NCBI GenBank assembly: GCA_009763385.1
Contig: CM019829.1
Coordinates: forward strand, 38,481,705-38,545,704
Source of the DNA: Coix lacryma-jobi var. lacryma-jobi
Taxonomy: Eukaryota > Streptophyta > Magnoliopsida > Poales > Poaceae
Length of the DNA: 64,000 bases
Reading direction: 5' to 3'
A program made the position numbers and the translations under genes. The notes below the pieces were generated by a model. The model saw only the letters and a program-made list of their open reading frames with translations. It ran no database searches and was not told where the DNA came from. Below, one piece after another: positions 10,593 through 24,183 of the stretch (the first letter of the stretch is position 1; the number at the start of each line of letters is the position of its first letter).

Positions 10593-13500
10593 TGTAACAC
10601 CTCTGGTGTTTAAAGCCAAATAAAACCTGACATGTCATCATGAGCATGGAAAGCATTCATGTAGCAACACTAAAGATGCATTTACAAATTTCATGTAACT
10701 TGATCTCAAGTGCATCATTTGCTTGTTTAAATTCTGTTTTGCTCATTTGATGTGTGGTGCTTAAGGAATTCTAGTGGATGATTTCTAGTGAAGATAGACT
10801 TATAGTGTTATAGGGTTCATGAAATCACGTCCTTATAGTGGCCCTATGATAAAGACTAAGATCCAAGCTAAATCTGGGCATGATCCTTAAAACAAAGTTG
10901 TAGATACTAATGAAAGGAACAACTTTGGTATATAAAGTTAACAAAGATTCTGCACAGAATTTGAATTGAAATAAATTTGTTTAAACCCTAGAATCTACCC
11001 TTGAACTACAACTCTCAAACTTTTGAGAATCTGACCTTGGTCCTTTAATCAAAGTTGTAGGGAATGACAAATGTGACAACTTTCATATTCACAGATTTTG
11101 ATGTTCTTCAGAAAATTTCAATGTAATTTGAAAAATCAGTTTGGGGCAAATTTGAATTCAAACCGTAATTCAAAATCTAGGCCAAATTGGCACATGGTCC
11201 TTTAAGCAAGTTTGTAGAACACAAAATTCTGAACAACTTTCATTCTTACAGATTTTGCACTTTAGTTCAAGTTTTGGTCGCAATTCAAAAGGGGACAGCA
11301 CTCACTGTAGCTACAGTTCATGGAGCCCTGCATGGCCTCCACGGCGGCCGTCGTGGACACAGGGGCGTTCCGGCGTCGACACGTCCCCATCCACGCGCCA
11401 CTCGCTCCCACTGCATGCACAACTCGCTGGCGCACTCCCTGAGCTCCTCGCCGTCTTCATATACCACTCCATCGCCGTGCTCCACTCCTTTCTTTCCTCT
11501 CTGCTCGCGCCGGCCACGAACGCAGGAACTTCGGCGACGGAATTCGTCGCCGTTGAGTCTCCTCCGCTAGTGCTAGCCCAACCACAGCTCCGCCACGACC
11601 CTAACCACCTCCCCAACCCACTGAATCGCGCCCAGGTCCCCTGCATTGCCCGGCCGAGCCTCGTCTTCTCTAACTCCAGTGAACCGCCGCCGCGGCCACT
11701 GTTCTCGTCGCGCGTTGAGCTCGAGACCTCTTGAACCAAATTGGATACACCACCAGCTTCTCCTTGGCTCACTGATCATCATCGGCTCGATTTCCAGGTC
11801 GCTACCGCGTCGGGGTCGCCGGAACGTCACCGCCAAGCTTCGGGCCGCCGCCATTTTCGCCGCCACCGTCGACCTTCATCTTCCCGAGCTCCTCCGACCT
11901 ATCCGACGCGAGCACCAACCCTAGGTGAGGTCCCTGATGCTGATGCTCGCATTCTTTTGGTCGCTACCGAGCCGCCTTGGCCGGAACGCCGGCGCACCGT
12001 CGAGCTCGGCGCGGCCGAGCCGCCATGGCCGCGAGCACCACCTCTCCGGTCACTTCTAGCCCCAACCGAGCCCTTGTACATGTTCGCCTTGCATCGAGGA
12101 GCGTCGTGGTGGTGTTGGTTTGGCGCCTAGCCTCGCCGCCGGCGAGTTGGGCCGGCGGTCAACGCCGCCGCCGCTCGGTCAGCGCCGCGCGCGCGGGGTC
12201 GGCCTGACGCTCTGGCCCCGCTTGTCAGTGACTAGCATTAGGGTTTTCTATTTTTAATATTTATGAACAGTAGCGTATTTTGTTATTTTTGTTGTAATTT
12301 ATTTACTACGCTAAAAATTCTGAAAAATTCTGTGTAGCCTCTCTGAGATGTGAAGAAAATTGTAAAAATATAAAACTGAAGGTTTGGACAAGTTTTGATG
12401 GGGTATTAAAATGACCAATTAATTAGTTTAGGCTCTTTAAATAATTTTTGTAGGCTTTTCCTATGGTCCAAAAATTGTGAAATCAATTTTATGGTACTTT
12501 GCAGTACATACCACACCTCTGCAAAAATTATGAGCCTATTTGGTAAAAATAAATTTTTAACCTTAATAATTAAGTCATTAATCAATAATGGTGGTTGCTT
12601 GATTAAGCTTAGTTCTGCAATTTGATTTCTTTTATCATATTGTTAAAAGCTTGACGGTCACTGTAATGTTTACTGAGTCAATTCACGTAGCAAGGTTTGG
12701 GTTAGGAGAAATCCCTTTGGATGATATCATGATTGTGTTGTCTAATTAGCTCAATCTTTGATTAACAATTTATATATATAATTGATGAGTTAATTACTGT
12801 TGATAAGAAATCATGAATAAGAAGGTTACATGTGAATCCTTGATAGATCTCTGCTGTATAATCATGTTAAGAATTGAGTACTTGATTGTGTTTGATTATG
12901 CCATTGAAAAGAAACTTGCTCTTGTCAATTTGTGTCATTTCTGGATCAGTTCTGTTGGAAATATGATAACACCATGATCATGTGGTTTTCTGTCAAAATG
13001 TTGTATAGCAAAGTTGTATTACTTTTGTATATCTAGCTGCTCCTAAAATTTCGTAATTGTTGGAGGTATATACTGGGAGTTATGTTCTGTTCAATCTGGG
13101 TATGCAGTGCTGTCCAGAAATCTGGACAGTTTGTGAAAACTGAACTGTATGGGGTATTTAACTTGTGAATCAGTTTTGGTGGATTATAAGAAAGTTGTAG
13201 AGGATTTCATGTTCTTTCTAGAATGGTCTAGATCACGAATGTTGATGTTTCTGAACTCCAGATATGGTCTGTGGAACAGTGGTGTTTGAATCTGTCCAGA
13301 ATCAGGACAGATTTAACCAAATGAATTGTTTGGTCCATTTGATTCTAGAATCAGCTTTTATTTATTATATAAAACTTATAGAGAATTTGTTAAGCTTTCC
13401 AGATTGTCCTGAATCACCTGAATTGCTATTCTGTAGCTCCTGTTATGGTTAAAACAAGTTGGTGCATGAAATCTGTTCGGGTTATCACTTATGCAAATCC

Positions 13501-15025
13501 TGTTCCAATTGTGATGTCGATTTCTAGATTCAGTTTTTGATTGTGTTCACTGCTGTACTCTTCTACTTATAATTGTCTAGCATCATAAGCATTCATTCAT
13601 ATTCGCATCACATGCATCTTATATATACTCGTTCGTTATATTGCGTTTAGAAACCGAGGTTAGCAAGGATCAGCCGGAGATTGCAGCACGGGAGGCACCG
13701 GTCTTCTACGAGGTTGGGTTTGATATCTGTGCGGACGAGCCTGAAGAAGAACCCCAAGGCAAGCCCCGGTGCATTTGCCCCTACCTTGCAATTTTAAATA
13801 ATATACTTGTTGATAAAATCTGGTGCATTAAGTTTAGGGATTAAATGTTACCTATTTGATGCATTAACTACCTTGATTACTCCTTATATTATCCTTGACA
13901 CTGGGTTATTTACAAATGCTTAGATTGCTTAGCCTTGCTCAATAGAGTAGATTTTGAAAAGAGAGATGCTATTGTTGGGAACCCTTCCCTCGGTTTGGGA
14001 TGGTGTAATTAAAATGAGACCGGGCGGGTAACTTGCACAGGAAATTGAGTCCTGGTGTAGTGTTTCCGTCTGTGTCGCCTAGGGCCCGTCCGCTGTTGGC
14101 CCGTTGGATTGAGAACTATTTGTTAGTACTGGTCACATGCTACGGTAAGCTCTACTGTGGCTCGCATATGTGCGAGTTCGGTCTCGCATATGTCGTGTGA
14201 TAAGGAAGCCCCAGCTGGGTAGATCAAGCGGTTCGAATCGTCGTTTGCTCCACGAGAAAAGGAGACTCGTCCTCGCACCCTCAGCGTAGTTTAATGATGA
14301 AACACTGGAGGATTAATGGGTTGATTATGAGATATGTAATTATTTACTTAGTTAATAATAGAGTTATAGAATGACACAACTACTTAGTAGTAGGAGCTTT
14401 TATGCAAAGGAAAACTTTTGGATTCTTGCTAAAGCCTTACCTTGACTTCCCCTCAGCCTGCATTCCTGAGTCTTCTCCCCAATTTATTAGTCGGGTAAGT
14501 CTTGTTGACTTCCCCTCAGCCTGCATTCCTGAGTCTTCTCCCCAATTTATTAGTCGGGTAAGTCTTGTTGAGTACTCCTGTACTCAGGGTTCTATGACCC
14601 CCTTGTTGCAGGTGAGACCGCCGAACAGATGTGCTTCGGTCCATGCTGTATGACTATCTTTCCGGCTGATGGTGATAAGTGATGTGCCCTTGGGCAGGGT
14701 TTAATAATATGGTTATGTTATCAGACTTTTATCCAACACTTCGTACTATCGCAACTTGAACCCCTTTTCACCTATGTTGTAATAATGAACACTGGTTTGT
14801 AATATTATGTTTATGCAAGACTTCCGCTGATATTCTCCGATCTGGTATTTTGTATGAAATGTATTGTGCTGTAATGATTGTACTCGGATGATTCCTGTGA
14901 CCTATGGATGCGTCGACCGTATCCAACAGATTAATCCAGTCTTGTGGCACACCTACATAGCAGTCAGAGGTCGTTGGACAGATGACAGGTGTAGGTGGGC
15001 CACATTATTGGGCGAGTCTGTTACA
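10593..15025. mobile_element. D1: large LTR-like unit, probably a solo Gypsy LTR
   Basis: It is bounded by perfect inverted ends TGTAACA and TGTTACA and by the duplication TGTGG (10588-10592 and 15026-15030). It is 4433 bp, without visible primer-binding site, polypurine tract or retroviral domains. It contains a GC-rich block (about 11290-12210) that looks like gene 5' sequence but has no consistent frame, then AT-rich sequence and a 63-bp tandem duplication. Long TGTAACA-type LTRs occur in chromovirus (Tekay/Del-like) Gypsy elements; that assignment is tentative. Confidence 0.75.
14442..14567. repeat. 63-bp perfect tandem duplication in D1
   Basis: Two adjacent copies (14442-14504 and 14505-14567) begin TTGACTTCCCCTCAGCCTG and end GGGTAAGTCTTG, without visible differences. 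Confidence 0.9.
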
Positions 15026-15420
15026 TGTGGCAAGCAAGCAAAGAAGGCAATTTAAATATAAATATATATAAAGCATGCACATCTCGACGTCCAGTTCTAT
15101 ATTTAGCATAAATGGCTTCACGATGAAGGAAAGGCTAGAAGACGGCGTGCATGTCCAGTGTGCAGAGATGGGCGTATGAGGCATTCGGCAAGTACCCATG
15201 CGGTCGGCTAGTTTCTAAGGATTCGGCAACTACTCATGCGGTCGGCTATTCTGAGAAAAGGGAGTTTCCATTGAAACGATGGAAGCAAGAGCCGATCAGG
15301 CAACAAAATTGCGACAATTAAGGCAATGAAGATTCCGAAAGAAGTTAAAGGCCAAGAATATTGTATTTTCCTTTAATATTTCATAGTCGTGTCCTCTTAG
15401 GACTTGTATTGCGTCCAGGG

Positions 15421-15431
15421 TATAAATATAA
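15421..15431 (+). promoter_or_regulatory. TATA box of C 5' LTR
   Basis: TATAAATATAA is followed by ACCCTTGG. It is identical at 24826-24836 in the 3' LTR. Confidence 0.6.
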
Positions 15432-16661
15432 ACCCTTGGCTATAGTAAAAAGTGTTCACAACCACATCAATACAAACCGGCCCCGTGCCATCTTCGAGTC
15501 CCTAAGTCGTGTCGTCGAGTTCTTCGAGAGGAAACATCGATCCGTCGACCTCAGTAAGTACCAGCAACCTTGTTATCATGTCTAGTATCATGTGGTGGAT
15601 TTAGGTATGATGCAAGTAGTCGCGTATGTTAAGCTTAGTATCGTGCGGCGGATTTAAGCTTATGACGGGAAGTTTTTGCTTATGCCTTGGTTCGTGCGGC
15701 GGATTAAGACATGAGTAAAAATAGTTATCGGCTCTATTAGATTTGGCAGATCTAGTAGATTCATTAAGTTATCATGTGTTATGTGTTTTATTTATTTAAT
15801 TCCTGTAACACTCTTTTGCCCAATCTAGATTGATCTCTATTCGGCCTCGTTTCACAAGTTTGCTTGTGCTTTGCTAATCATAAGATCATGATGGCCGGAT
15901 CAGCTTTCAATCTAGGTTGTTACATGTTGCGGGTTCATACATGTTAATCATGTTTAGGCTTTGATAGAGCTGGGTACCGTGCGGCAGGTGCAGGTTTTAG
16001 ATTAGTTTAATCATGCTTTGCTTGTATGTTCCTTCTTCATGGACCCCAGTTCGATTAGTTTGCCGACTCTGGTTAAGCTTACATGAGTAATGAGTTTTTA
16101 TAGATCTGTTCAGATATATGTATGCTTTTAGCTTCTTATAATTAGATCGTATCATGCGGTGGATTAATCTAATTATAAGGAGTGGTGTGGACTTATAGCA
16201 AGTGGTATCATGCGGTGGATTAGCTTTGCTTGAGTTTATACTTGACGGGTTCATGAAGGCTAAACGTGCGGCAGATTAGTTGGATTAGCCTATGCATATG
16301 TTATTTGAATAGATTTATATTTACAAATTACCCTTTTACCCTTCTGTTATTCATGTGTTTGGCATTCAACATGTTTATGAGCTCCATCTTTATACTTGTC
16401 GAATGACATTATAAACCTGTTTTCGACAAACAGCTTTCATAGCTGTGTGCCGTCATGATTAGCTTTCAAAGCGGTACATATAGAACTGCCTGGTCTCACC
16501 GAGCATGTTCCAAGGTATTCTCATATTTTTATCCCTTGTTGGTTTTCAGGTCAAACCGACTGGCACGCTTTCGGATTCGGAATACTCCGGGCACCCGTTT
16601 GAAGCCAGCCTCATTCGGCTTGCTGTGTGCCTAGCGCAGGGCGTCACATTTTGCGTCAACA

Positions 16662-16690
16662 CACTTTTTGGCACGCCTAGTGGGACCACA
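16662..16690 (+). other. Primer-binding site region of C
   Basis: CACTTTTTGGCACGCC follows the LTR directly, then AGTGGGACC. The same string occurs beside E's 5' LTR on the minus strand, which ties the two elements together. The tRNA used is not identified here. Confidence 0.7.
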
Positions 16691-17946
16691 ATTCCTGATT
16701 AGAAGTCAGAGGCCTGTATAAATAAGGATCAGTTGTTTCCCTTAACTCCATCGGCTACTGTACGAGAAGAGTATGACTCTACAGACTGATTGCTAGAGAT
16801 GACCAATTGCAAAATATGCATGAAAACAGCCGATTCAACGTGTACGCACGGGATAGCTGCTGATCAACTGAGTGTACATGGCATCTACGAAGACGCAGAT
16901 AGCATGCATGGGTGGATTTGCTCCGTGCAGGGACATAGAAACCAATTAAAGAAGCTAATGAACTTCTCCTAAAGATAGAATTGGCTGATATGGTTTCTCC
17001 TAAATGGCTTTAAATACATCATGCATGAATGTATCGGTCTCCAAATATATCATGGCACGGCATGCACATGAAGAGATAAATAAAAGGAGGATTTCCATGG
17101 AGATGTTCAAAGAGATAAAGTCCAAACTCGGATTTACTTGCATGCTGCTATAAATAGCCGATTGAGTATCAAGGGGTCATGCCGAGGGAAGTTGGTCGAT
17201 AGCTAATTATCTGCATGTCATCTTTGGAATCGGCTATTCAGGAAAGGAATCGGTGGATACAACAACACGATAAAATATACTAATTGGCCGATATGCATCC
17301 ACGCACCGCTGAGCTCGTATTCGTCCTCTACGGCACACTCAGCCTCATCAAAAATGACGTTCTTCAAAGCTACCGTGAGTTATCTGACAGCATGCTTACC
17401 TAAAGCATTCCAGTTCCTCGACAAGAAGAAAGTCAAAGGCATACTAAGCAAAAGCCGATAAGACAGAACCTTCAGCTCCTATTAATATAACTTTACCTTT
17501 CCCTGAGTAACGCAAAAAGCTCAGTCTGGTGATAAGGTTACGAAAGGCTACATCAGAAGCACAAAGGACGTTAGCAACCGGACGACCAATAGAAGACCAT
17601 CGGCTAAAACGTTTTCAGCACACTTCATATTTAAAGAGATACCTTTGCTGATGGCCTTGAATAAGGTGGTGCCAACAAGACACATGCAACGGTGACAAGT
17701 TCACTTATAGTCAGAACAACTACAAGATCTGAAGCAGCCAATCATTTGCAGAAGAAAGATTGACGTTTATGATTGGCTTCAAATATTTTCAACCCGTATT
17801 CGGCGAAGACGTCTCGGTTGAGAGAAAGGAGGACACCACTGAATCATCGATTACGCCGCTATGACTACGTATCGGGGGGTCTGAGATCAACACGCACAAC
17901 ATCGAGCGATTCATCGTGAAGAAGGACAAAATGAATGGCTGCTTCA
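16691..17946 (+). other. Internal region of C, left part, non-coding
   Basis: No retroelement protein is recognisable. A TATAAATAAGG occurs near 16717, and short unrelated ORFs are present. The sequence resumes at 20993 after D2. Confidence 0.55.
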
Positions 17947-20900
17947 TGTAACATCCCAAAATTTGCATCAATTTAAAAATAGGCAATATGATTTAATTAT
18001 GCATTCTTATGTGTTGCATGGAACCTAGTTGATAAAATTATTTGCAAAAGCTAAAATAAATCCTAGGCCAAAGATCATGATGATGCATACATGCTGGTGC
18101 ATATTTTATTTTTGTGATGATTGGTTTTGCTCAAAACTGGTTTGAATTCAAATGGGTTTCATTTTGCTTTTGAAATCAGTTCTGAAAAATGGGAAAAAAC
18201 TTTTTCCTTCTCCCTCCTTCTCCTTTCTCCCTTTTGGCCCGAGCCAGCTTGGCCGGCCCGCTCCCTTCCTCTTGCTGGCCTGCCTCCCTCCCCTTTCTTT
18301 CCCCCGCGCGGCCCAACTCGGCCGGCCCGATTTCCCCCCCCCCCCCCGCGCACAGCGCCCGTCCCTTTCTCCCTTGGGCCGTCGGCCACCGGCGCCCTCA
18401 CTCTTCCCTCCCCGACGGCCCGCTTCCCTCTCCTCTCTTCCGCCCGCATGGGCCGCCGCCCGGCCCAGCTTGGCTTTGCGCGCAGCGCGCCGTCGCTCCT
18501 CTCGTCGCTGACCGAGCGTCCCCGCATGTCAGCGTCCCGTCTTCCTTGCTCCTGCTCGTGTCCATGGCGGACTCCGGAGCCGAACCCGACTCCAATCCGG
18601 GGCACGCGGCCTCGCTTGCCAAATTGGCCAAGCTAACCCCCTAATAAGATCCCCAGGAACCCGCCGCCTCTCCTCACGCGAAAAACCCGAGCTCTCGTGC
18701 CCTAAACCCTTGCGACCGAGAGCTCCGCCGCTCGTTGGATCTGCGCCGCCGTCAACTTCACGCTCTGGTGTGTTTCCGTCCCCGTGAACGACACCCCGAG
18801 CTCCGTCTCAATCCCTCGAAGGCAGCCGAACTCTTTTTCTTTTTATTTCTCCTCGGTTTTATCTAACTCGAGCTCGCCGTCGTTGCAGAGAATCCGCCGT
18901 CCGCCTCACCGTACAATTCGCCATCACAGAGACCTCACCGACGCCATCATCACCTCGGGTGAGTTCGCCTTGATCTCCTCTTTCGATTGGACCTACTCCC
19001 GAGGTCTCTACCGTACCCTAGCCCTAATCCGAGCTAGCGCCGCCGCCTTCCGGCCATGACGCCGCCGCGCCCTCCCTTTGCTCCGGCGAAAGCGCCGCCG
19101 GTTTACTCCCAGAACTAATCTGAGCCATCCATCTGGGAATCGACGATCTCCATCAGTCGGTACCCCTTCGCCGGTCATTTTACAGAAAGACCATTACAAT
19201 TTTTCGAGCCTCAACCCGCCGTCCTTGTGAGCACTGTGCTCTGAGTCTGCGAAAACTTTCTTCTAAGCCCCTCAGCTTCGTTCTAATTGAGGCGCAATCC
19301 GACCAAATCCGCAGATTTCTTTTAAACTGATTTTAAATTCAAATTCGAGTTTGGTTATTTACAGTTTTGCCACCAGTTTCAAATGCTTATAACTTCTACG
19401 TTTTAGTCCGATTTAGTCCGTTCAAGTTGCGTTAGATTCGTTTTGAAAAGATCTATCTATCTGTATGAAAATATATACTGTTTTCAGTAGTTAAAATTTG
19501 AGTTAGGTTCAATCTATTAACTAAGGTTTTGTAACTGGTTTAGCTCATAACTTTTGCGTTATAATTCCGTTTTTCGTGATCTTCGCGTTTATGTGATCGT
19601 GTTGGATCGTAGTTTCTGTTTTCAAACTTTTTATATTATTTTCTTGTTGTTGGTGTAATGTTCTAATTATAGCTTGGTTGCTTTGCATGATTGTTGTCCC
19701 GATGATTGTGTGTTGATGTGGTAATCAAGTATAGACGGTGAGACATACGCTGGTGATCAGGAGCCCTTCTACGACAACCAAGAGCAACCAGAGTTCACTG
19801 AATCAGGCAAGTATAGCATGGGATCCTCCTTGATGTCCTAATAACCATAAGTCACTATAATCATGATATGCATGTGTCTACCTTGATGCCTAATTAGATT
19901 TATCCTAGGTGCTGATCTTGTGCCTTGTTATCCTCGGTATGCATTGGGTAGAACTATGCTAGTGCTCAAATTAAACATTTGATCATGTGAATCTGAATTT
20001 AATGATATATGCAACTTGATAAAATTGGCTTTTATAGCAACATGGTTTAGGAACTGCTATAAGGGATCACCCGGGACAACAGTGCAACCATGGGGGTTAT
20101 ATGGCTCTGACCTTAGCTCAGTATAAGGACCTTTTCTAGCTTGTTAGTGGACACCTGTATAGGCGCGTTGGATCTTGCCGAGACGGGTATAGTGCGGCTT
20201 CTGTCCACGTGAGTATAGGCTGCGTGTTATTGTGCCACCTGGAAGGAGAGCTCTACATCCCCTTGCCTTAAGAGCTAACGGCCCTAACTTGTTAGACGAA
20301 TCTTTGAAAGGCTTTGCGTGTGTCCTGCCCGTTCACCTCGGAAGTGTTATGGGAGTAATTAACCCGGGCATCTGGATATCACGACTCATCGGGTAAAGTG
20401 TACAACCTCTGCAGAGTGTAAAACTGATATATCAGCCGTGCTCACGGTTACGAGCGACCTGGAATTCTTATGGTATAGTTGTTGCTTTAATTAATGTTTT
20501 AAATTAATGTTACTATCTCTTTCAATGGTTTCATGTTCACATTGATCACATGCTTAATTGGGATGGTTATTATTGATGCTATCTAATGCTAAAATTGTAC
20601 CAACTAAAAGCTACTGCAGTTTAACCAGTGTCAGCCTTATTTGAGCCTCATGAACCCCATGTTACACTTGTTAAGTACGAGATGTACTTATGCTTGTTTA
20701 TTTTCTTTCTACTTGGATAAAAATCCCGGATGGGTAACAGATTGCTATGGTAACGACGACTTCCCTGAAGAGTTCTAGTCTTGCTGTCAACCAGTCATCT
20801 TCCCTGTGATGGAGCTACCGCGAGAGATACTTTATTTATCCACTGCTATGTTGAGACTTTGAATAATATTCGTTATGTAATAAACATATGTGATGGTACT

Positions 20901-20987
20901 TCTTAATTTGTGGCTTATGTGTGTGATTGATCTCTGGGCACACATGAGTTATTGCATTCAATTTTGTTCTTAAAATTGGGTGTGACA
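17947..20987. mobile_element. D2: large LTR-like unit, probably a solo Gypsy LTR
   Basis: The ends are TGTAACATCCCA and TTGGGTGTGACA, and duplication CTTCA lies at 17942-17946 and 20988-20992. It is 3041 bp. Like D1 it has an AT-rich start, a GC-rich block (about 18220-19090), then AT-rich sequence, and no retroviral domains. Overlapping ORFs in several frames across the GC-rich block are not credible genes. Confidence 0.75.
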
Positions 20988-20992
20988 CTTCA

Positions 20993-21675
20993 TCTTCAAC
21001 GGTGGTTTGTGTAATTTTACCCTCGCTTCTCTAATAGTTTCAGAGCTTAAAATTAAAATCATTAAAAAGCGACACCTCTGATGTTGCGTCTCCGCACTAA
21101 AAAACCTAAAAAATTCCACTCTATGAATGTGATATAAATATTTTGGGTTATCCATTGTTGAAATGATAAATAGATGCTCTGTTTTATATTTCACCTATGT
21201 CTGGTTTATAGCTTTGATTTCTTTAAGATTTGGGTCTAATGGTTATTATATTTACCTTGAAGTCTTTGAAATTTATGGGTTGCATAGAATTTAAACATTG
21301 TCTGAAAGTAGTTGTGGGATATGAATAGAAGTAGAATTTGCTATGATATTATTCTGAGAGATACTTGAAATTCGGAGATTTGATGAAATAATAAAATTTA
21401 CTTAATGTCATATTGAACACTGTCAAATCATTGTGACTACTAGTTGAGATTATAGTCATATTCTCAAGATCAAGATTCACGTACACGTTATAAACTAATA
21501 AGTGTTTTGCATGTGCATTCTCTCTTTGATTAAAAATATGATGCTATTCTATAAATCTCAGAAATAAAAACGACGGACACGTGTCCGCCAGAACTGAAAA
21601 AAGGTCAAGTGACCGCCCAAATAAAAATATGAAAAAGAAAAGGTCAAGTGACCGCTAAATAAAATAAAAGATTGT
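20993..21675 (+). other. Internal region of C, middle part
   Basis: AT-rich, no gene seen. It contains the palindrome CGGACACGTGTCCG near 21574 and two GGTCAAGTGACCGC repeats just before the inverted LTR. Confidence 0.5.
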
Positions 21676-23583
21676 TGTTGACGCAAAACGTGACGCCCTG
21701 CGCCAGGCACACAGTAAGCCGAACGAGGCTGGCTTCAATCGGATGCCCGGAATATTCTGAATCCGGAAGCGTGCCAGTCGGTTTGACCTGAAAACCAACA
21801 AGGGATAAAAATATGAGAATACCTTGGAACATGCCGGGTGAGACCAGACAGTTCCATATGTACGGCTTTGAAAGCCAATCACGACGGCACACAGCTACAA
21901 AAGCTGTTTGTCGAAACAGGTTTATAATGTCATTCGGCAAGTATAAAGATGAAGCTCACAAACATGTTGAATACCGAACACATAAATAACAAAAGGATAA
22001 AAGGGTAATTTGTAAATATAAATCTATCCAAATAACATATGCATAGGCTAATCCAACTAATCTGCCGCACGTTTAGCCTTTATGAACCCGTCAAGTATAA
22101 ACTCAAGCAAAGCTAATCCACCACGTGATACCACTTGCTATAAGTCCACACCACTCCTTATAATTAGATTAATCTACCGCATGATACGATCTAATTATAA
22201 GAAGCTAAAAGCATACATAAATCTGAACAGATCTATAAAAACTCATTACTTATGTAAGCATAACCAGAATCGGCAGATTAGCCGAACTGGGGTCCATGAA
22301 GAAGGAACATACAAGCAAGCATGATTAAACTAATCTAAAACCTGCATCTGCCGCACTATACCCAGTTCTATCAAGGCCTAACCATGATCAACATGCATGA
22401 ACCCACAACATGTAACAATCTAGATTGAAAGTTAATTCGGCCATCACGATCTTATGATTAGCAAAGGCACAAACGAGTTCGTGCAACGAGGCCGAACAAA
22501 GATCAATCTAGATTGGGCAAAAGAGTGTTACAGTATAACACATGATAACTTAATGAATCTATTAGATTTGCCAAATCTAACAGAGCCGATAACTATTTTT
22601 ACTCATGACTTAATCCGCCGCACGATACAAGGCATAATCAAAAACTTCCCGTCATAAGCTTAAATCCGCCGCACGATACTAAGCTTAACGTACGAGACTA
22701 CTTGCATCGTATCTAAATCCACCGCATGATACTAGACATGATAGCAAGGTTGCCGGTACTTACGGAGGTCGACGGATCGATGATTCCTCTCGAAGAACTC
22801 AACGACACGACTAAGGACTCAAAGATGGCACGGGACCAGTTGTATTGATATGGTTGTGAACAGTTTTACAATGGCCGAGGGTTTATATTTATACCCCGGG
22901 CGAAATACGAGTCCTGGAAGACTACGAACTACTCATGTCGTACAAAACTTGACTCTAAAGAAATATCTAAAAAGGAAATAAAAAGATACATGGACTCTAA
23001 CTTCCCTTACGTAAAATCCCTTCTAATAACGTGTCTTGGCAAAACTCTGGTATGGGCACATCTTGCTGGTACGTATCTTGATGCCTTCCATATTTGCACA
23101 TGAGACTTTGAATAAACATGGACAAATATCTTAATTGGTCGTGCAATCACTGTTGATATTGATACGTATATCTGTATATTTCTCGTGCACATTATAGCCC
23201 TTTGCTTGCTTCCGGGCACGATAATTCCAATGCAACAAGAACTGGCCAGTTGACTTCCTTTCCTTGTATCTTGCATAGTTCATTTCCGAATAAAGCCTTC
23301 TGGACTGCTCTTTACGTTGTTCGTGAATTAAAGTCCGCCCTCATCTTTCTCAGAGAAAAATCATCAATGCTTTTCATACGAGAGCCCCGTATTTAAATAT
23401 TAAACAATCTTCCACACGCACATCCCCTAGCATGGCTCAAGACTCAATCGACAAGGGAATCGATCTGGTGTTTAGCTCACTTCTGGTCGCTCAAAACATA
23501 ATATCTACGAAATATTCCGTCATCAATATCATCAGCCAATCCCTCTTTGCTCAGATTGATCTTGCCAAATTCTGGTGTCAACA
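21676..23583 (-). mobile_element. Inverted LTR related to the C and E LTRs, inside C
   Basis: It runs from TGTTGACGC to GTGTCAACA, 1908 bp, in minus orientation. The part from 21676 to about 22900 aligns with the C LTR in reverse and with E's LTR. The remainder (U3) differs. Flanking pentamers ATTGT and ATGGC do not match, so it is not a clean solo insertion. It may be left from recombination between elements. Confidence 0.7.
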
Positions 23584-24183
23584 ATGGCCGAAGGCCCAGT
23601 AGCCTCATAATTTTAAAAAGTAGGGAGAATGACATATGCAAAAGAAAAAGTAATAAAAATATTCACTTGCACTTTTTGATCTAGGTTTATGGCTTGTATC
23701 TCCTTATGGTCGAGTCTTTGACCTTGCAATATTATGTGATACGATTTTATATAAAATAATGATAAAAACTCCGGATGAAAAGTGATCAAGGGGTAAAAGA
23801 TAAGCATTGCCGTAGCTATTCTGTTTTACAATCGCTTGAGGATTTAGTGAGATCTAAAGCCCCATAATTAAAGAGACGGATGGATGAGTAAGGTACCATT
23901 TTATTCAAGTATTAAAAGAAATCTTGGTTATAAAATATGATACTTTTGAGATGTAGTCGACATTGCAACATCTTCTGATTAATAAAATGGAAGAACTATA
24001 ATATTTATACACATATGCATTTGTAACTAACTTGTTTCCCTATGTATTGGAGAATTATTGTTTTACAGGCAAAATTGTGGAAACATGGTGAGAAAATGTT
24101 ATTGTTATCAGTGGATTTCTTAGCTTTTTGAAGAAGATCAACAGAGATCAAATAGTTCGAAGCATGACAATTCATACTCCGAA
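23584..24183 (+). other. Internal region of C, right part
   Basis: No coding domain. AT-rich sequence leads to the G-rich tract before the 3' LTR. Confidence 0.5.

Larger units (their letters stand above)
10354..16661 (+). mobile_element. 5' LTR of C, split by D1
   Basis: The LTR parts are 10354-10592 and 15026-16661. It begins TGTTAACACTGG and ends GCGTCAACA. TATAAATATAA starts at 15421. It matches the 3' LTR along its whole length with roughly 2% difference by eye. The downstream part is rich in repeated GTGCGGCGGATT-type motifs. Confidence 0.92.

Noticed and set aside
10354..10656. First roughly 100 codons of the open frame 9154-10656 as a novel N-terminal domain of the reverse transcriptase
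   Set aside because: They are LTR sequence of C read in frame; the same codons recur at 24197-24430 in the 3' LTR of C.
11187..12207. Several overlapping ORFs on both strands in D1
   Set aside because: GC-rich composition keeps many frames open at once; no domain, no consistent frame, and they lie in an LTR-like unit.
18121..18644. Overlapping Pro/Ser-rich ORFs in D2
   Set aside because: Low-complexity GC-rich sequence open in at least four frames; no family resemblance.
17860..21080. Possible exon in C (frame through ATCGAGCGATTCATCGTG continuing across D2)
   Set aside because: A frame of about 60 codons is restored when D2 is removed, but no family was recognised and no splice sites support it.
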